Assembly (NCBI GenBank): GCA_003117195.1
Contig: BDSI01000113.1
Location: 310,001 to 374,000, forward strand
Direction of reading: 5' to 3'
Length of the DNA stretch: 64,000 nt
From: Eudorina sp. 2006-703-Eu-15
Taxonomy: Eukaryota > Chlorophyta > Chlorophyceae > Chlamydomonadales > Volvocaceae
The notes under the pieces were generated by a model that ran no database searches, was not told the DNA's origin, and was given only the letters and a program-made list of their open reading frames with translations. The position numbers were made by a program, and so were the translations under genes. The number at the start of each line of letters is the position of its first letter. The first letter of the stretch is position 1. This document shows positions 35,656-48,300 of the stretch, in pieces.

Positions 35656-38600
35656 TTGCAAGCGCTGAGGAAGTCGGGTCGAGGAAACGTTCTCCTGCCC
35701 AAGAAATGATATTGAAGATTTGTTAGATCACACGCAGACCTCGCTGGAAAGCATGCGTCTATGCCGAATCAGCGGAACACGTTTTAACTTACAGATTTCC
35801 TTGCTTGTGATAGGGCTGTTGCTTGTCTTTATTATGACGTATATAGACAACGTTTAACAGCGCTTGATGTTGCAATATGGTGCATCAGGGTATTGCATCA
35901 GGGTGTAAATGTCATTTGCTTGCATGTAACTTCTTCTTGATCACACGCAACACGACGAGGGACAACGCAATGCGCTCGGACTCAGACTGTATAGAACTGT
36001 CATTACATGCGTTACAAGTCTGGCAGAAGCAGGGCTGAGGTTGCCATCAGCCTGCCACAGGTCACTGCAAGTTGGCAAAAGTGCCAGCCCTGATGCATAT
36101 CATGTCAACCCGAAGGATGTGTCATGATCAGGAACTGATCCTGGAACAAGGTTCCAGCGAATTCACACAACGAAGTGCCGTCGAGCGTTCGACACGAAGT
36201 ACGGGAGACGATCGGCCGTAGGCGGTGGAGTCTTACCAAGCGTCTACACAGACCGGTGCAGGCCTGCAGACGTCTGATCCAAGCCAAGTAATAATCACTG
36301 CAGCGGCATCCAGGCATATTTCGCAGCGCATTTGCGGCAACCAGCTGCGGTGGTTTGTTCTGTAGCCACAAAAGGCCACAAACCGCACTTCTTCCGACTT
36401 TCTGTATCCGCGCTGCGGGCACAAGAAAGCCAGGGCCTACAGCGGCCCTACCCGTCAATCCGTATCAGCGGAACGTCGCCCACGTGGTTTCCGTGAATTC
36501 AAGTTGCAGGAAACGTGTAGGAGGCGACGGCTTCCCGCCATCGTGATGATCGGGGTTACAGTACCCTTCCGGTACAATGAAACCACCATGGCAAGTTCTG
36601 CCGTCGAGCTCAACGGCAAAAAATAAAAGAAGTGATACCCTGCGTATGCCATATCGTGGTTTTCATAACCTGGCCTGGGTTATTTGCTGCCAGCAAGCGA
36701 CCTGCCTGGACCTGCCAGCGGCACCGCCGGGAGATACCCCCTCGTCGAGCCCTGCCCAGAAAGGAGCAGGGAATACTCCGTGAGCTGGGGATACCGGCAG
36801 GTCACGCAGATAGTCAGGCCGCATTCCACGTCATTCCCCGGCGGGGTGCTTCCTGAAAATAAATGAATGAACGTTACAGCGGACAATACAGGGAGGATTA
36901 GGGCCCGGCCTCGAAGGGCTGCCGGCAGCTGTATGGTTCAGGTATGGTAGCTGTACGTTTGTGCGGAACATGCATCCTTCAGTCATGACAGCGTGCTTAG
37001 TTTGATGCCGACAACGCACAGCCAACACGCCAAGAAGGCTATCTCAGGAGTATGGAGTTGTCCAGCGAACCCTCAGGAACAAACTGTTTCACAAAACTAA
37101 CTTCGTGGGTGAATGAATGACTGAACGTTACAATGGACCCCGAAAAGGGATCAACGGTATCAAGCCCCAGCGGGTGCCGTCGACCAGGCGGCAAGGTACC
37201 CCCGCCCACACCTCAACGCTGCGAACAAACAAAAGAAGAGGGCCGCAAACCCACCCAGACAGCCACCTACGCAAGCAGGGGCGCACAGCGTGGCAACACT
37301 ACCAAGGGGATAGGCACAGCGGGGCAACACTACCAAGGGGATAGGCACAGCGGGGTAACACTACCAAGGGGATAGGCACAGCGGTGCAACACTACCAAGG
37401 GGATAGGCACAGCCGGGTAACACTACCAAAGGGATGGGCACAGCATCGGGCGGGGGAAATGGATAACGCCAAGCACGGGGGAGGTCGTGGGTGTGAGAAA
37501 CCGTGGGGCCAGTCACCTTGCCCCTTGTTTGACCGTGCGTAAACCCGCACGGCATGCTCGTACATGCGAGCTTACAGCCCTGTCAGTTTACGGGCTGCGG
37601 GTGACGTAATTATTGTTTCTGGTAGTAAAGGACACCGTCAAAATCAAGATGTTTGTACGGCGGTGGAGCACGGCAGGTCAACGGCACCAGGCGGTCAGGC
37701 ATCCCACCTTCCTTTGGGTCAAATTGGCTAGTTGTAAGCGGTAGATTCGCTCTGGCCCAATCGCTGCTGAAAGGGCCTTGCCGGGCATCTCTGACGCTAG
37801 ATTAGGGTTTGACCGGGTTGGGCCTTGGGCGGTGTCCCCTGGACCGCATCACGCGTTGGTAAGCCACGTTCTTCCTAAGAATGCTGCCCGACCAGTATCA
37901 TGTCTGTACCGTAATCATTGGCGAACTCCACCTCAACCTGCTTCCGCATAGTCCGGGCTCAAACTTCGTAGATGTACGACACCAATGCGACACCGTGAAG
38001 TTGGGCCGCAAGGAGCTGCTTAAGTGGGTAGAAGGTAGGCAACACCAATGGATGCGTTAAGCGATGAACGATTGATTATGGACAAAGATTGGACAGGGTG
38101 ACGTGGGCGTTGTCGATAAACGTGTCGTGGAATGCATTCTTCCGCAATCCGGATTATCCATGTCGCTTTGGATCGCGCAAGCACGTTTTTTCTAGTCGGA
38201 TGGCCACAGCAGCTCATCAGCCTTCGGGCTCTTGTCCTGCTTTCGTATGGATAGTATAAGCCAACCTTTGAAGCTGCTCACACGCGTCCAGCCGCCCGTC
38301 AATCGCTCACAATATAACCACGATAAACATCGATTCCTCAGAGCAAAGCGAGTCAGCAGTCTGTTTTTCTGCTGTAGTAGGTCGCGCGCCGATTTGGCTT
38401 CCCGGGCTTTGGAGCCTAACGCGCATGTCCGTCTCGTAAAAATATGTTGAAAGGATATCGTTATTATAATATAGTTTTCATAAAAAGCAACGGACCCGAC
38501 GTGGAACTTCGCAGTGCACGATCTGGAGTCACGGCATGATTCTCATGAAGCGGCCTGGAGGATTCTGGAGGCGATGAGTCCTTTGCGTAGATCATAATTA

Positions 38601-39191
38601 TAGTTGTTTTATCACAGAAGTTAGATTTACGAAGGGTTGATATTCCACAATTGCGCATTGGGACGTTGCTACTTGGTCACGGTGCTCCGCATGTATTCGT
38701 GCACGGGAACGGTTGAGGACAAACACTAGGTCATTGCCCAACGATTTGGCGCTGGCCGAAGAGGCGCTTAAGGACCTTTTGAGGCGATAATATCTGTGGA
38801 GCTTCTACAGCAGCTCAGTCTCTTGGGCTTCAATTTGTCTGCTCTCAACCGCCAGTCTCAAGTTGTGCGCTCAATTGGCACCTTACGCGGTGCCCCGGGC
38901 AAAACTATCTGCCATGCACCAACCCCCTCAGCAAGTTGGATGCAACAGGCGGAGCTGGTGCACGGACGCATCATCTTTGACATATGTCTCCAAGGGAAGC
39001 TGCGTTATGCCACACATGAAGGTGGCTTCCAGGAGCCCTGATTTTTGCTCGCTACCCGATGAGGCAAGTCGCAGGGAACAAGTTGCTAATTGCCAATCTC
39101 GTTCGAACATTCTGAGTTAGTTTTCATTTTAATCGGGCCTCGATTGTGCGTGTGCGCGGGCCTTGCCTGTTCTCCCTTGCCCCCCAAACAG
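35656..39191. other. Intergenic region with AT-richer stretches and a tandem array
   Basis: No supported gene. It contains TIR-like sequences near 36866 and 37118 in the same orientation, a 31-bp tandem array at 37294-37445, and AT-richer DNA at 38.0-38.8 kb. The 5' exon(s) and start of the ankyrin gene probably lie in its last few hundred bases. Confidence 0.5.
37294..37445. repeat. 31-bp tandem repeat, 5 copies
   Basis: The phrase aacactaccaaggggatagg recurs every 31 bp at 37295, 37326, 37357, 37388 and 37419, with a few substitutions between copies. It begins about 170 bp after a TIR-like sequence. Confidence 0.9.
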
Positions 39192-42100
39192 TTGTGGCTG
39201 CTTGTCCTAGCCTGGGGCGGTTTACGCGCCTCCGCCACCGTCGCCGCCTGCTCCTCCAACCTTCGGCTTCTCCACCGCACCCTCACCGCCACGCCTCCGC
39301 TTCTGGCCCGCGCTCTTCTTGTGGACCATGGCCTCGGCGGTGCGATTTCCTCCTTGTACGGCGACAACAGCGCCTCGCACGCCCAGCACAGTGTGCACTC
39401 TGACACGGACGTGCAGTCCGCGCTCCTCAGCCTGCTGGCGTTCTCCGCAGCCGCCGAGTCTCCTGCACCTTCATCAGCTTCAGCAGCAGCAGCGGTAGCG
39501 GAGCTCCGTGCCGCTGCTGGTGCCGCAGTCGCAGCCGTCGCATCGCCGACGGGGGCGGGGGTACCCGACTGCCGTCCTTCCGCGGCTGGCGGCCCTGCAG
39601 TCGCTGTCAAGGCCCTCCTCGCCCACCCGCCCACGACGATGCCCCACGTAGCCGGTAAGTCGCTCCCCGGCTCCCCTAGGCGCACTCCACCGCCTGACCC
39701 ACATGGTACGACCCACCACACAATCAGCTCCGCCTGTAAGCCACATGATCAGGCGGCTCCCCGCTTAACGGACCTAGCGCGTCCACCGTGGGACGTGGTA
39801 GCCTGTTGAGATCACAACGCGCCTCGCGTGCGGTCCCGTACCCCACGTCCCATTTCGTACGTAGTCCCATCGCAAACCTCCACTCCATTGTAAATAGCCT
39901 GCTGATCCGATTGGATCGGGCCCTACCTGATCTCTGTTTGCCGTACAGCCTGGTGGAGCTGCTGCGGCGGTGAGGCGGCCTTCCGTCGGCTGTTGGATGA
40001 CCTGCTGGTCGCCGCCGCCGCCGCTGGCCACGTCCGAGTGGCCGCCACGGCCCTGGCTCTGGGAGCCCACGGGCAGCTGGATCGGGCGCTGTTGGCGGCG
40101 AGCGCGGCCGGACATCGCCCGGTCGTGGCGTTGATGCTGGCGGCGGGCGCGGACCCAAATGCCGCTGACGCGTACGGCATGTGTGCGCTTCACGAGGCCG
40201 CGCGCAAGTAAGCGATGGGAGGTTTTTTGTTTTTCCTCGCTGCCTCTAGGTCATCCTTGTCTTGGCCAGGCCTCGGGGTCGCGTTGCCGCTACCTGACAT
40301 CGTGTTCCGATGTGTAAGGTCGCAAAGACGCGCTTTGTCTTCTTCGCCACAGCCTGGATCCTGATCTATCTGCGTTTCTGCCATCGCCTCTCTGCGCCCG
40401 CACCGTGCCGTGCCGTGCATCGCATGACGTGTGAATGTACGGCAGCGGCAACACCGATGTGGTGGAGCTGCTGCTGGACGGCGGCGCACGGATTGACGGC
40501 GGCGGCGCCGGAGCTCCCACCGCCGCCGCCGCCGCGGCTGCCGGAGCATTTGACCTCCGTATACCCTTCGGCATGCCGTACAGCCTTCGCATGCCCAGCG
40601 CACCGCAGCCACAGCTGCCGGCTGAGGATTTCTGGCGCCCGGGGCAGTTCCGCCAGGTTGATTTCCCGAGCCGCCATGGCGGCGCCGCCGAAGTGCCGTA
40701 CATGTCGCCGCTGCGGACGCCTGTATCGCTCCCCGCGGGCGCTGTTTCCTCGCCGCTCGCGTTCGCTACCCCGCTGGGGCCGCACTCGCGGGCCCCGGCG
40801 CCGTCGTCCGCTAGCTTCTTTGACGTGCATGACTTCTTCAACGACAGCTTAGCCGGCGCGGCGACGAGCCCGCCGCATCGGCCGACTGCAGACGAGCTGC
40901 CGAAGACGCCCACCGCCAAGTCAGCCGCCGCCGCCGCTGTCGCATCTTTCGCCTGGGACTCCGATGATGGCGACGACGAGGACGGCTTCAGCGGCGGTAA
41001 TGCGGCCTCCAGTGCGCGCAGCCCCGAGCGGAGGGTGGCTCCGCAGCAGAGTCTGGCGCCGCCGCCGCTGCCGCGTCGGAAGCCGTCGCTGCTGCTCAAC
41101 TCTGAGAATCGGGCGCCGCTGCCGCTGCTGCCGCCGCTGCCACCGCTGCACATGTCGCTGCCGCCGCTGCCGCTGCCTCGGTCGCTGATGATGGTGCTGA
41201 CGGGGTCGCAGGGCCCCTCGCCGCTGATGGCAGCGTGCAAGGCCGGTCACGCCGCCACTGTGGCGGCGCTTCTGCGCCGGGGGGCGAAGGCCGACGTCAG
41301 CGGCGGCGCGGAGCTGCTGGCGGCGGCCACGCCAGCGGTGGTGGACGAGCTGATCAGTGCCGTACCGAGCCTCGCGCCGCATCTGGACGCGGCGCTGGTG
41401 GCCGCCGCCGGGGGTAATCGCGTCGAGGTGGTTTCGGCGCTGCTCCGGCGGGGTGCTGACCCAGGATATCGGCGGGGCATGGCGCTGCAGGAGGCGGCTT
41501 GCAAGGTACGGGGTGTGGCGTCGTGTACGGGGCAGCATTGCTGCTCTGGTCATCACGTTGTATGGGTATTCTTGATCACGTGTCGTACATGCGCCAACCT
41601 CGCGGTCTCCAGCCAGTCTTCCAGCGCGTGTCTTGACGCTCCTGTGGTGTGCCGCGTTGCGTTGCCTGAAACCAATGCCTTCGCAGGCACACACAGAGAC
41701 ACACACATACACACATACACGCACACGCAGAGTTCGAGCTATGCTGTGCCCCTGGCGTGTCGCGCACTCCTGCCCTGTCCGCCCAAGAACACACTTTGAT
41801 TTGGGTCGGCCGGGTTTCTCGCTCAACACACACGCACATCCCAAACCCTAATCACACCGATAACGCACGTATACGCGCTCAAGCTCTTTCCCTCACACGT
41901 CCAGGTCGGGTTGGCCTTCGCTTAAAGGCCATCATCCATCCAGGCGCTATCTCCGGGGCGATTCACAGGGTGCAACAACGGCCCCATGTATCGCGCCGTG
42001 ACACGCACTTCTGCCTTACCATTGACTAGCACACACACACACATAATGGTCGGGCGGGTCTCTTACCTAAACATACACATAAGCGCGGGTAGGCTGATTG

Positions 42101-42395
42101 TGGCTCAGTCCTCCTTAGCACGCACGGACTCGCGGGTAACCTGCCGAATCACACGTGTACGGCGCCGCAGGAAAATGTGGCGGTGCTGCGGCTGCTGCTG
42201 GCAGCAGACCCCGTCCGACTGTGCAACACCGGGGCTGTGGCGGCGGCACTGGAGGTGGCACGGCTGTGCGGCCGAGTGAGTGCCATCGAAGCGCTGAGTG
42301 ATGCAGCACGCTCGACCCCCGGCCCGGACCGGGTGGCGGTGCCCGGCAACGGCGAGGGACTCGGCTGTGCAGCCGTGGCCGTGCCACAGTGGTGA
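39192..42395 (+). CDS. Ankyrin-repeat protein (5' end not resolved)
   Basis: Protein-interaction scaffold of unknown role. Exons: 39192-39654, 39949-40207, 40446-41505, 42171-42395 (TGA). They join in phase and give about 668 residues. The first placed exon has a good AG acceptor but no ATG, so an upstream exon is missing. Ankyrin-like helices begin at NLRLLHRTLTATPPLLARAL. A clear pair of repeats spans exons 2-3: AALMLAAGADPNAAD-type sequence, then CALHEAARNGNTDVVELLLD, the Asn codon being split by the intron. A Pro/Ala/Ser-rich insert of about 240 residues follows, then more repeats: SPLMAACKAGHAATVAALL, VEVVSALLRRGADPGYR and ENVAVLRLLLAADP. No catalytic, membrane or other domain is visible. 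The last intron (41506-42170) carries CA-rich repeat sequence. Confidence 0.85.
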
Positions 42396-45300
42396 GGGAC
42401 GTCTCCAGGCCCGCAGTCGGAACCGCACCGCGGGGCTGGGGACGCGGCATGCGGCGGATGGCTTTCTCCCGTAGGCCTCGGCAGCGCAGAACGCATCACC
42501 CCAGGAGTCGGGCCGAAGGCGATCGAGTCGTGGCCGCTCCGGACATTGGTCTGTGTTATTCAAGCAGGCAGAACAGATATGCATTGGTCTGTGTGTGTGT
42601 GTGTGTGTGTGTGTGTTGCTTAAGCAGGCAGAGCAGGAGTGCGTGACATGCACAGGCGGTTTAGCGTGTGTGTGAGTGTGTGTAAGGCTTGGGTCGGTGG
42701 CGTATCGGACCGGGCGGGCGAGACAGGCGATGATGCAGGTGTTGTCGTACAATGCAGGAGGACTGTGGACAGCAGGCACGCGGGAGGGGTTATCCTGGAG
42801 CGTGAAGCGCGCTGCCACGTCGAAGCGGCTGCTGCGGGGAGTTCTGCGGGGCAGGGCAGGGCGACAGTAGGTGCTTCTACAATTTATAATAGCTCCCTTC
42901 AGCGCCATGGTGGCATCGGCAGCGGTCGAGTCAGCATCGCCCGTACCTTCTTTGTGTGTACATAGGGCACCCCGGGGATTCCCTCGAGTATGGGCACGGG
43001 GTACGGGGGTGCTGGAAGGTCATGGAGCCGCGCGTGCTTGACTTGACCCAAGCGGCGGCCGTAATGGCGGCGGCAGCGGCGGCTGCGGCGGTGGCGGCAG
43101 CGGTTCGTGAGGGAAGCCATTTCAGGCTGCAGGCCGACGCATGCACCCACGTGTTGCCGTGCCTGGTCGCGTGGTGCTAGCGGAGGTCGTTGCTGGGGCA
43201 CCAATGTGTGTGTGTATACGTGTGTGTGTGTGTGTGTGTGTTGATCGAGACGGGCGTGTATCACCCACCTAAGGGCATCCCCAGCATTTGTCCGAACGCG
43301 AGCACCACCTCATCGCTGCTCATCCTTTGAGGGGCTGTTGCTGTGCTTAAGGTCCGCATCTGAAGAGCACAATGAGCTTTATCCATTCCCTTTCTTCGCA
43401 CAGGGAAGCTTTCCAGTGATTTGACTGTACGGTATGTACGGCGTGTCTCACACGTGTTTGGCGTGTTCACACAGTTTTTACGGATGTGGCCATTGCTGGA
43501 GGGCAATGTCCCCCTCACCCTCCCCGGTTCTTCTCTTCTGCGGGGAAGGGGTGCAGCTTTAGTATCCGCAGCGACTTTGCGACGGTGTGGCTGTGGGGCG
43601 CAACTTTCCAGGGCCGAAGGGCTGGCGGGCCCGACGAGTGGCTTTGCGCCCGGCCCCTCTAAGGCGCGATGATATCTCGTGTGAAGGACGGAGAGAGCGC
43701 TGCACATCGGCAAGGCTTCCTAGCGTGGCAACGAGGCTGTCACTGTTGGCGGTTACAAGACGAGGGCTGCAACCATAAGTATGGACACGACCACGACTCC
43801 GACTCTGACTCCTTGCTGCTGCGACCACCAGTGCCGGCTGCTAGTATGGCCATCTCCACCAACGCGCAACCGCCCTAGGGCTACCAATGCCACCATTGTA
43901 TGGACTGATCGCGCTATTTTTCCTCCCGTCGCTGCTGTCTGGAGGCGTCCCAGGCCGGGCCCTTGATTGGCAGTAGTCGAGCGGGGGCTGTGGCGAGCCC
44001 GACCTGTCGGAATGCGCCGGGTGGGGCGGGCATATGGCCCTACACTCAGCATTCACAAAGGATTTGGGCGTCGCAGTGTCGCATAACGGCTGCTGGTGTG
44101 AATGAGATTCCGATTATAATTATGATTGTTACAATGATGGTGGCTGTGGTGATTGTGGTGGTGATGAAGAACATGATGTGGGCTCTGTGGGAATGGAAGC
44201 GCGTCTTCGACCGTCCCCGCAAAACGCCAGAGGAGCGCCAGGGAGGGTGAAGGCGCTTCGCGCGATTCGCGCGGGCCTACCCCGCCCCGCGCCACCGCGC
44301 CACCCCGGCCGGCGCGTTTTCAGCAAGTCACACTCCGCTCGTGCTTAGGGGTGGCGGAGGAGCTGCCTTACTTGAGATGAGGGTAGGCGCCGGTGGCCTC
44401 GTTGGGGCGTCCCTGGATCGATTGATCCATTGAAATGCGCGATCGTGATGCTCTAGGGGGGGTGCCACGAGGTGCGGTGCGCGGGGCCGGGCTGGTGCTG
44501 GTGCCGGTGCGACTGCGCTTAGCAGGATACTGGTTGTCATTGCGACCGTACGTCTTGCTTCTCGTCCGCCAGAGTTGAGCAAGGCGCCAATTTAGAAAGA
44601 GCGGCCGGGAACCAACGTCGTATGGCATGTGAGAATTGCATGTTGTGGGGGCCTGCACGGCAGGTGCGTGTGAGTTACGGTAGCTGCGGGTCCTCCTTCG
44701 GTGGGACCGCCCCATGGGCACATGGCCGCATGGCGTGGGATCCTCTGGCTTGGACGGCTCGCGTCATAGATAGTGGCTCGGTCCGTGGGTCGGCGTAGAG
44801 CTGCGGGGCTCGGATCCGCGTGCGGCCCACTGCCCGCGCGTTGCGGAGACCCCACAGCAAGCTCCTCAGCTGGACACAGCGCTTGTGCCTGCGGAGGGGT
44901 GGTGCCTCGCCGATCATGTGGGAATATAGTGGATGAGGCTGGCAGGGTGGAGGCAAGGCAGGGTGGAAGGCGGGAAGCAGAGCCGGGCACCCCCTAATCG
45001 ATGGCGCCGTGCAACACACCATGTTGGGTGTTGGCGCGTGCTTGAATTTGCCCACATCTCTGTGCACCCTGGTCACAGAAGGTTGTCGTGCTCGTTTTGA
45101 CGGTAGGGTTGTGTGGAGTAAATCGAATGGCAAGTGGGATGACGAGCGTTATGGCGTTCGCCAAATATGCAGACGGCGTTTTTGTTCCATGCAAAGGTAG
45201 GTATATGATTCTTGGGGATTGGAGTTCAGGCTACCTAGCGCGGTAGGTGTAGGTACTGAACCTTTCAAAAAGCAAGAGCACAGGTGGCCCTCGTGGCTGG

Positions 45301-48300
45301 CGATTCGGTGCGGCGGTACCGGACCCCACACATGGAGGCGCACGCACCTCTTTTTGCCTTGCGGCCGTTGCGGTCCTTTTCCCGCCCACATAATCTAGGG
45401 CGATCCCCTTGCAGCTTCGCTGGTTGCTTATCCGGGCCTGTGGTACAGGCACGACACATTGCATTACATTATGCATGTATAAGTCCAAAGCATTCGCGCA
45501 TACAATGTGATACTCGCGTATCTTTCCAGTCCAGTAGTAGGAGGGTGGGATCAGCGGCATCATCCATCATGACGAACGGCACACGGCCACTGGAGTCCAT
45601 GTTGTGGATCATTTGAGGTCTGGCGCAGATAGAAGGCGATTGGTTGGCTGGTTGCACAGGAGGACATGGCTTGGCCGGGTGTTGGTTCTAGGTCGCAAGG
45701 CCCTTCTGGCTGCTGCCGCTGGTGTTGGTATAGGCCGGTTTGGTCGTCGGCCGGGTCCGGCTTGTGCCTCCCCAACATCCTGAGGGCACATTCATAAGCG
45801 TCAAACGAATGATGATACGTGTGCCTCGTAGGTGCGGCAGGTTTTGTTCTGGGCGGAACGGGGGCGGACGGCTGCTGCTGTTGCTGCTGCGCGGTTATGT
45901 GCACCGGCTGCGGCAATTTTCTTTGCGCCCGTGAACGGAGCCGTCTCGAGGTTTTGTATGCCCTGGCCCACGCCCTGCCAGGGGTTCTGACCTGCGGGGC
46001 CCACGACTGCCGTGGCCCTGAAATATATCAAGTACTGTACGAGCACGAGCATGCGACGGATCACACCTGCAGGTTTCGTGTCCTGACTGCATGGAAGAGA
46101 GGGAGAACTGCATTGGAGTAGCTACATTTGCCGAGTTGTTTTCCATTACCTCATGCACGGCAGACCTCGCATTGCATTTTCTCGTGTTGAGGACTGGCGT
46201 TCTCTAACCGCCAGGACAGGCGTGAGATTCCTGTGAAATGTGTGCGCTTGTGTGGACCGAAGAAACGAGCCACAGACGTGTGCGCGTGTGTGCCGCCGGG
46301 CGGGTGTAACTGATGTGCTATACGGTTTGTGTGCCATCGTGCCCGTGTGTTTCCGTGTTGGCCGGTGTGGTTGTGTGCGTGTTGCGGTGTGCGTGGAACC
46401 CGCGTGTGGCGGTGTGCGTGTCAAGGGTGTGTGCGGGTGTCGGTGTGTGCAGGGGTTCGTGCCACATCATCATAAGGGGTAGTCAGGCTTGATGTAGACA
46501 AGTTCATGGAAGCGGGCCGGGGCGGACCTGCTGCCTCGCTGTCGGCCGCAACTTGATGCTGCACCCGTCAAGACGGGCGTAATTTCTGGTGGGTCGCCGC
46601 AGGAAATAGAATACATTACATGCAGTACGGACCGGAAGATGCGGGCTGGAAAGTGCGGGCCGGAAGGTGCGGGCCGCGGCCAGGCCTTCCCGATTGCCGG
46701 CGGCCATCCCGACCCACCCTCCCTCTCCCTGGAGGAGCGACAGCCATGTGCAGGATGGAGGTGGTCTTGGTGCAGCCCCCGTTGTGGAACCGGTCGAACC
46801 GTCGCTCTGGCAGCAGCGCAATTTGAAATTGTCTACCAATTTCCTTTACCCCCGTTGTGGACACTGCGGGTGCCCGGGCGGTGCCCGCGTGCCGCTCTAG
46901 GTGTGACGGGGTGCGTTCTGGACTTGGTTCTCTGAACGCCATTCCGCATTGCGATGGCAGTTCCCGTACCATGAGCTTCCTTACCCTGCAAATGCAGGAG
47001 CTGCTGCTAAACGGGCAAGGGCGCAGCGCTGCCTGAGCGTTTCCCCGGGCAATCGGCGATGCCGCGCAGTGCGGTCTTTGGACCGGGCCACGGTCTTGCT
47101 GTCTAGGTGCGGACAGCAATCAGAGCGAATACCAGGGTTGGTTGGCGGCTTCGGATTACTCGCGACTCTCTGGGCTGTCTGGCTGTGCTTCCGAGCTCTC
47201 GCGGGGGTTCCGGCGCGGTTCGGGTGCGGTCGGGTCAGGTCAGGGGATGTCGGGTCAGGTCAGGGTGCACCAGGAGGTGTGAGGCAGGCAGGCAGGCCTG
47301 GGGAGGTGAGGTCGGAATGCGACGGGGCGCGGTGCAGTGTTTTGCCATCAGACCGGTGGGGCAGGAGGCGGGCAGGTCTACTTGTGCCTGGGCTTGGGGG
47401 GTGCGCGCTGGATGGCAACCGGACGGTCCTTAGTGGCGAATGGATGGGTGAGTCTTTTGAGGGCGAAAGGTGGAGTGAGGGTGACGAATGCGCCGTCGTG
47501 GCAGCCGCGCGCAGGATGAATGAAGTTGTTTTCGTGGGCTCAGGCCACGAGCCGTAGATATACAGAGCGTTGAAAGACGAGGCATGTTTTTTTGCAGCAC
47601 GCAAGGGCACCTGCCTACCGTGTTTCTTAAAACGAGTGCAAACAGGAACAAGAATAAAGGCGTGGATTTTGCAGGCTGGTGCCACGTTTTTCCCTGTACT
47701 CCAACGCCGTGGCGTCAGCGGAACTTTTGTTCCCCGCGGCGCCCCGTGCTCGGACTCGCTGGAGGGGGTTAAGGTTTTGGGACATTCGATATGTCTGCCA
47801 TATGCGTGGGTTCGTGTCGGCCGCTCGCGCCCTAAGTTCGGTTTTTGGTGCCTTGCCAGCTGCTCCTTTTTTCAGATTTCCGTAGAGAGGTGTGAGTGGT
47901 CACACATACGACAGGTAGGTTAGAGGGCAGAGCGTATATACCCCCTTTCTGAGGCTGCTGAGTGAGGAGGCGGGTTCAGGGGTTCTACAGTCTCGCTTGC
48001 AGGTGAGTCGCAGGAGGATGTAGTGGAGCGAGAGTGGCGGCCAGCAATGCCGAGATGATTAATCAAAGGGCACTGTACTAATGCAAGTTGACGCAGCGTC
48101 GCATTGGCTGGTATGTTTTCATTTAGACAGAGCGCCGAGTTGCCTCGGCAGCGGTGTGCGCTCATGGTGCGGGAGCGGCAGCTGCCGACTGGCTGTGAGT
48201 GTTGAGGTCACCTAGAGACGGAGGTATGGAATGTGGCGAGGGTGTTGTGCGAGCGTTTTGCCAAAGTAGCGCGGTGGAGTTAGGGAGTTGTGGCCGTTGT

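Noticed and set aside
40290..41844. Minus-strand ORFs of 316 and 307 codons
   Set aside because: Antisense to the ankyrin exon, whose plus-strand frame has clear repeats and matched splice phases.
43261..43713. 150-codon minus-strand ORF ending in a protein-like peptide
   Set aside because: Could not be joined in phase to any upstream exon, and the rest of the frame is Arg/Pro-rich noise.
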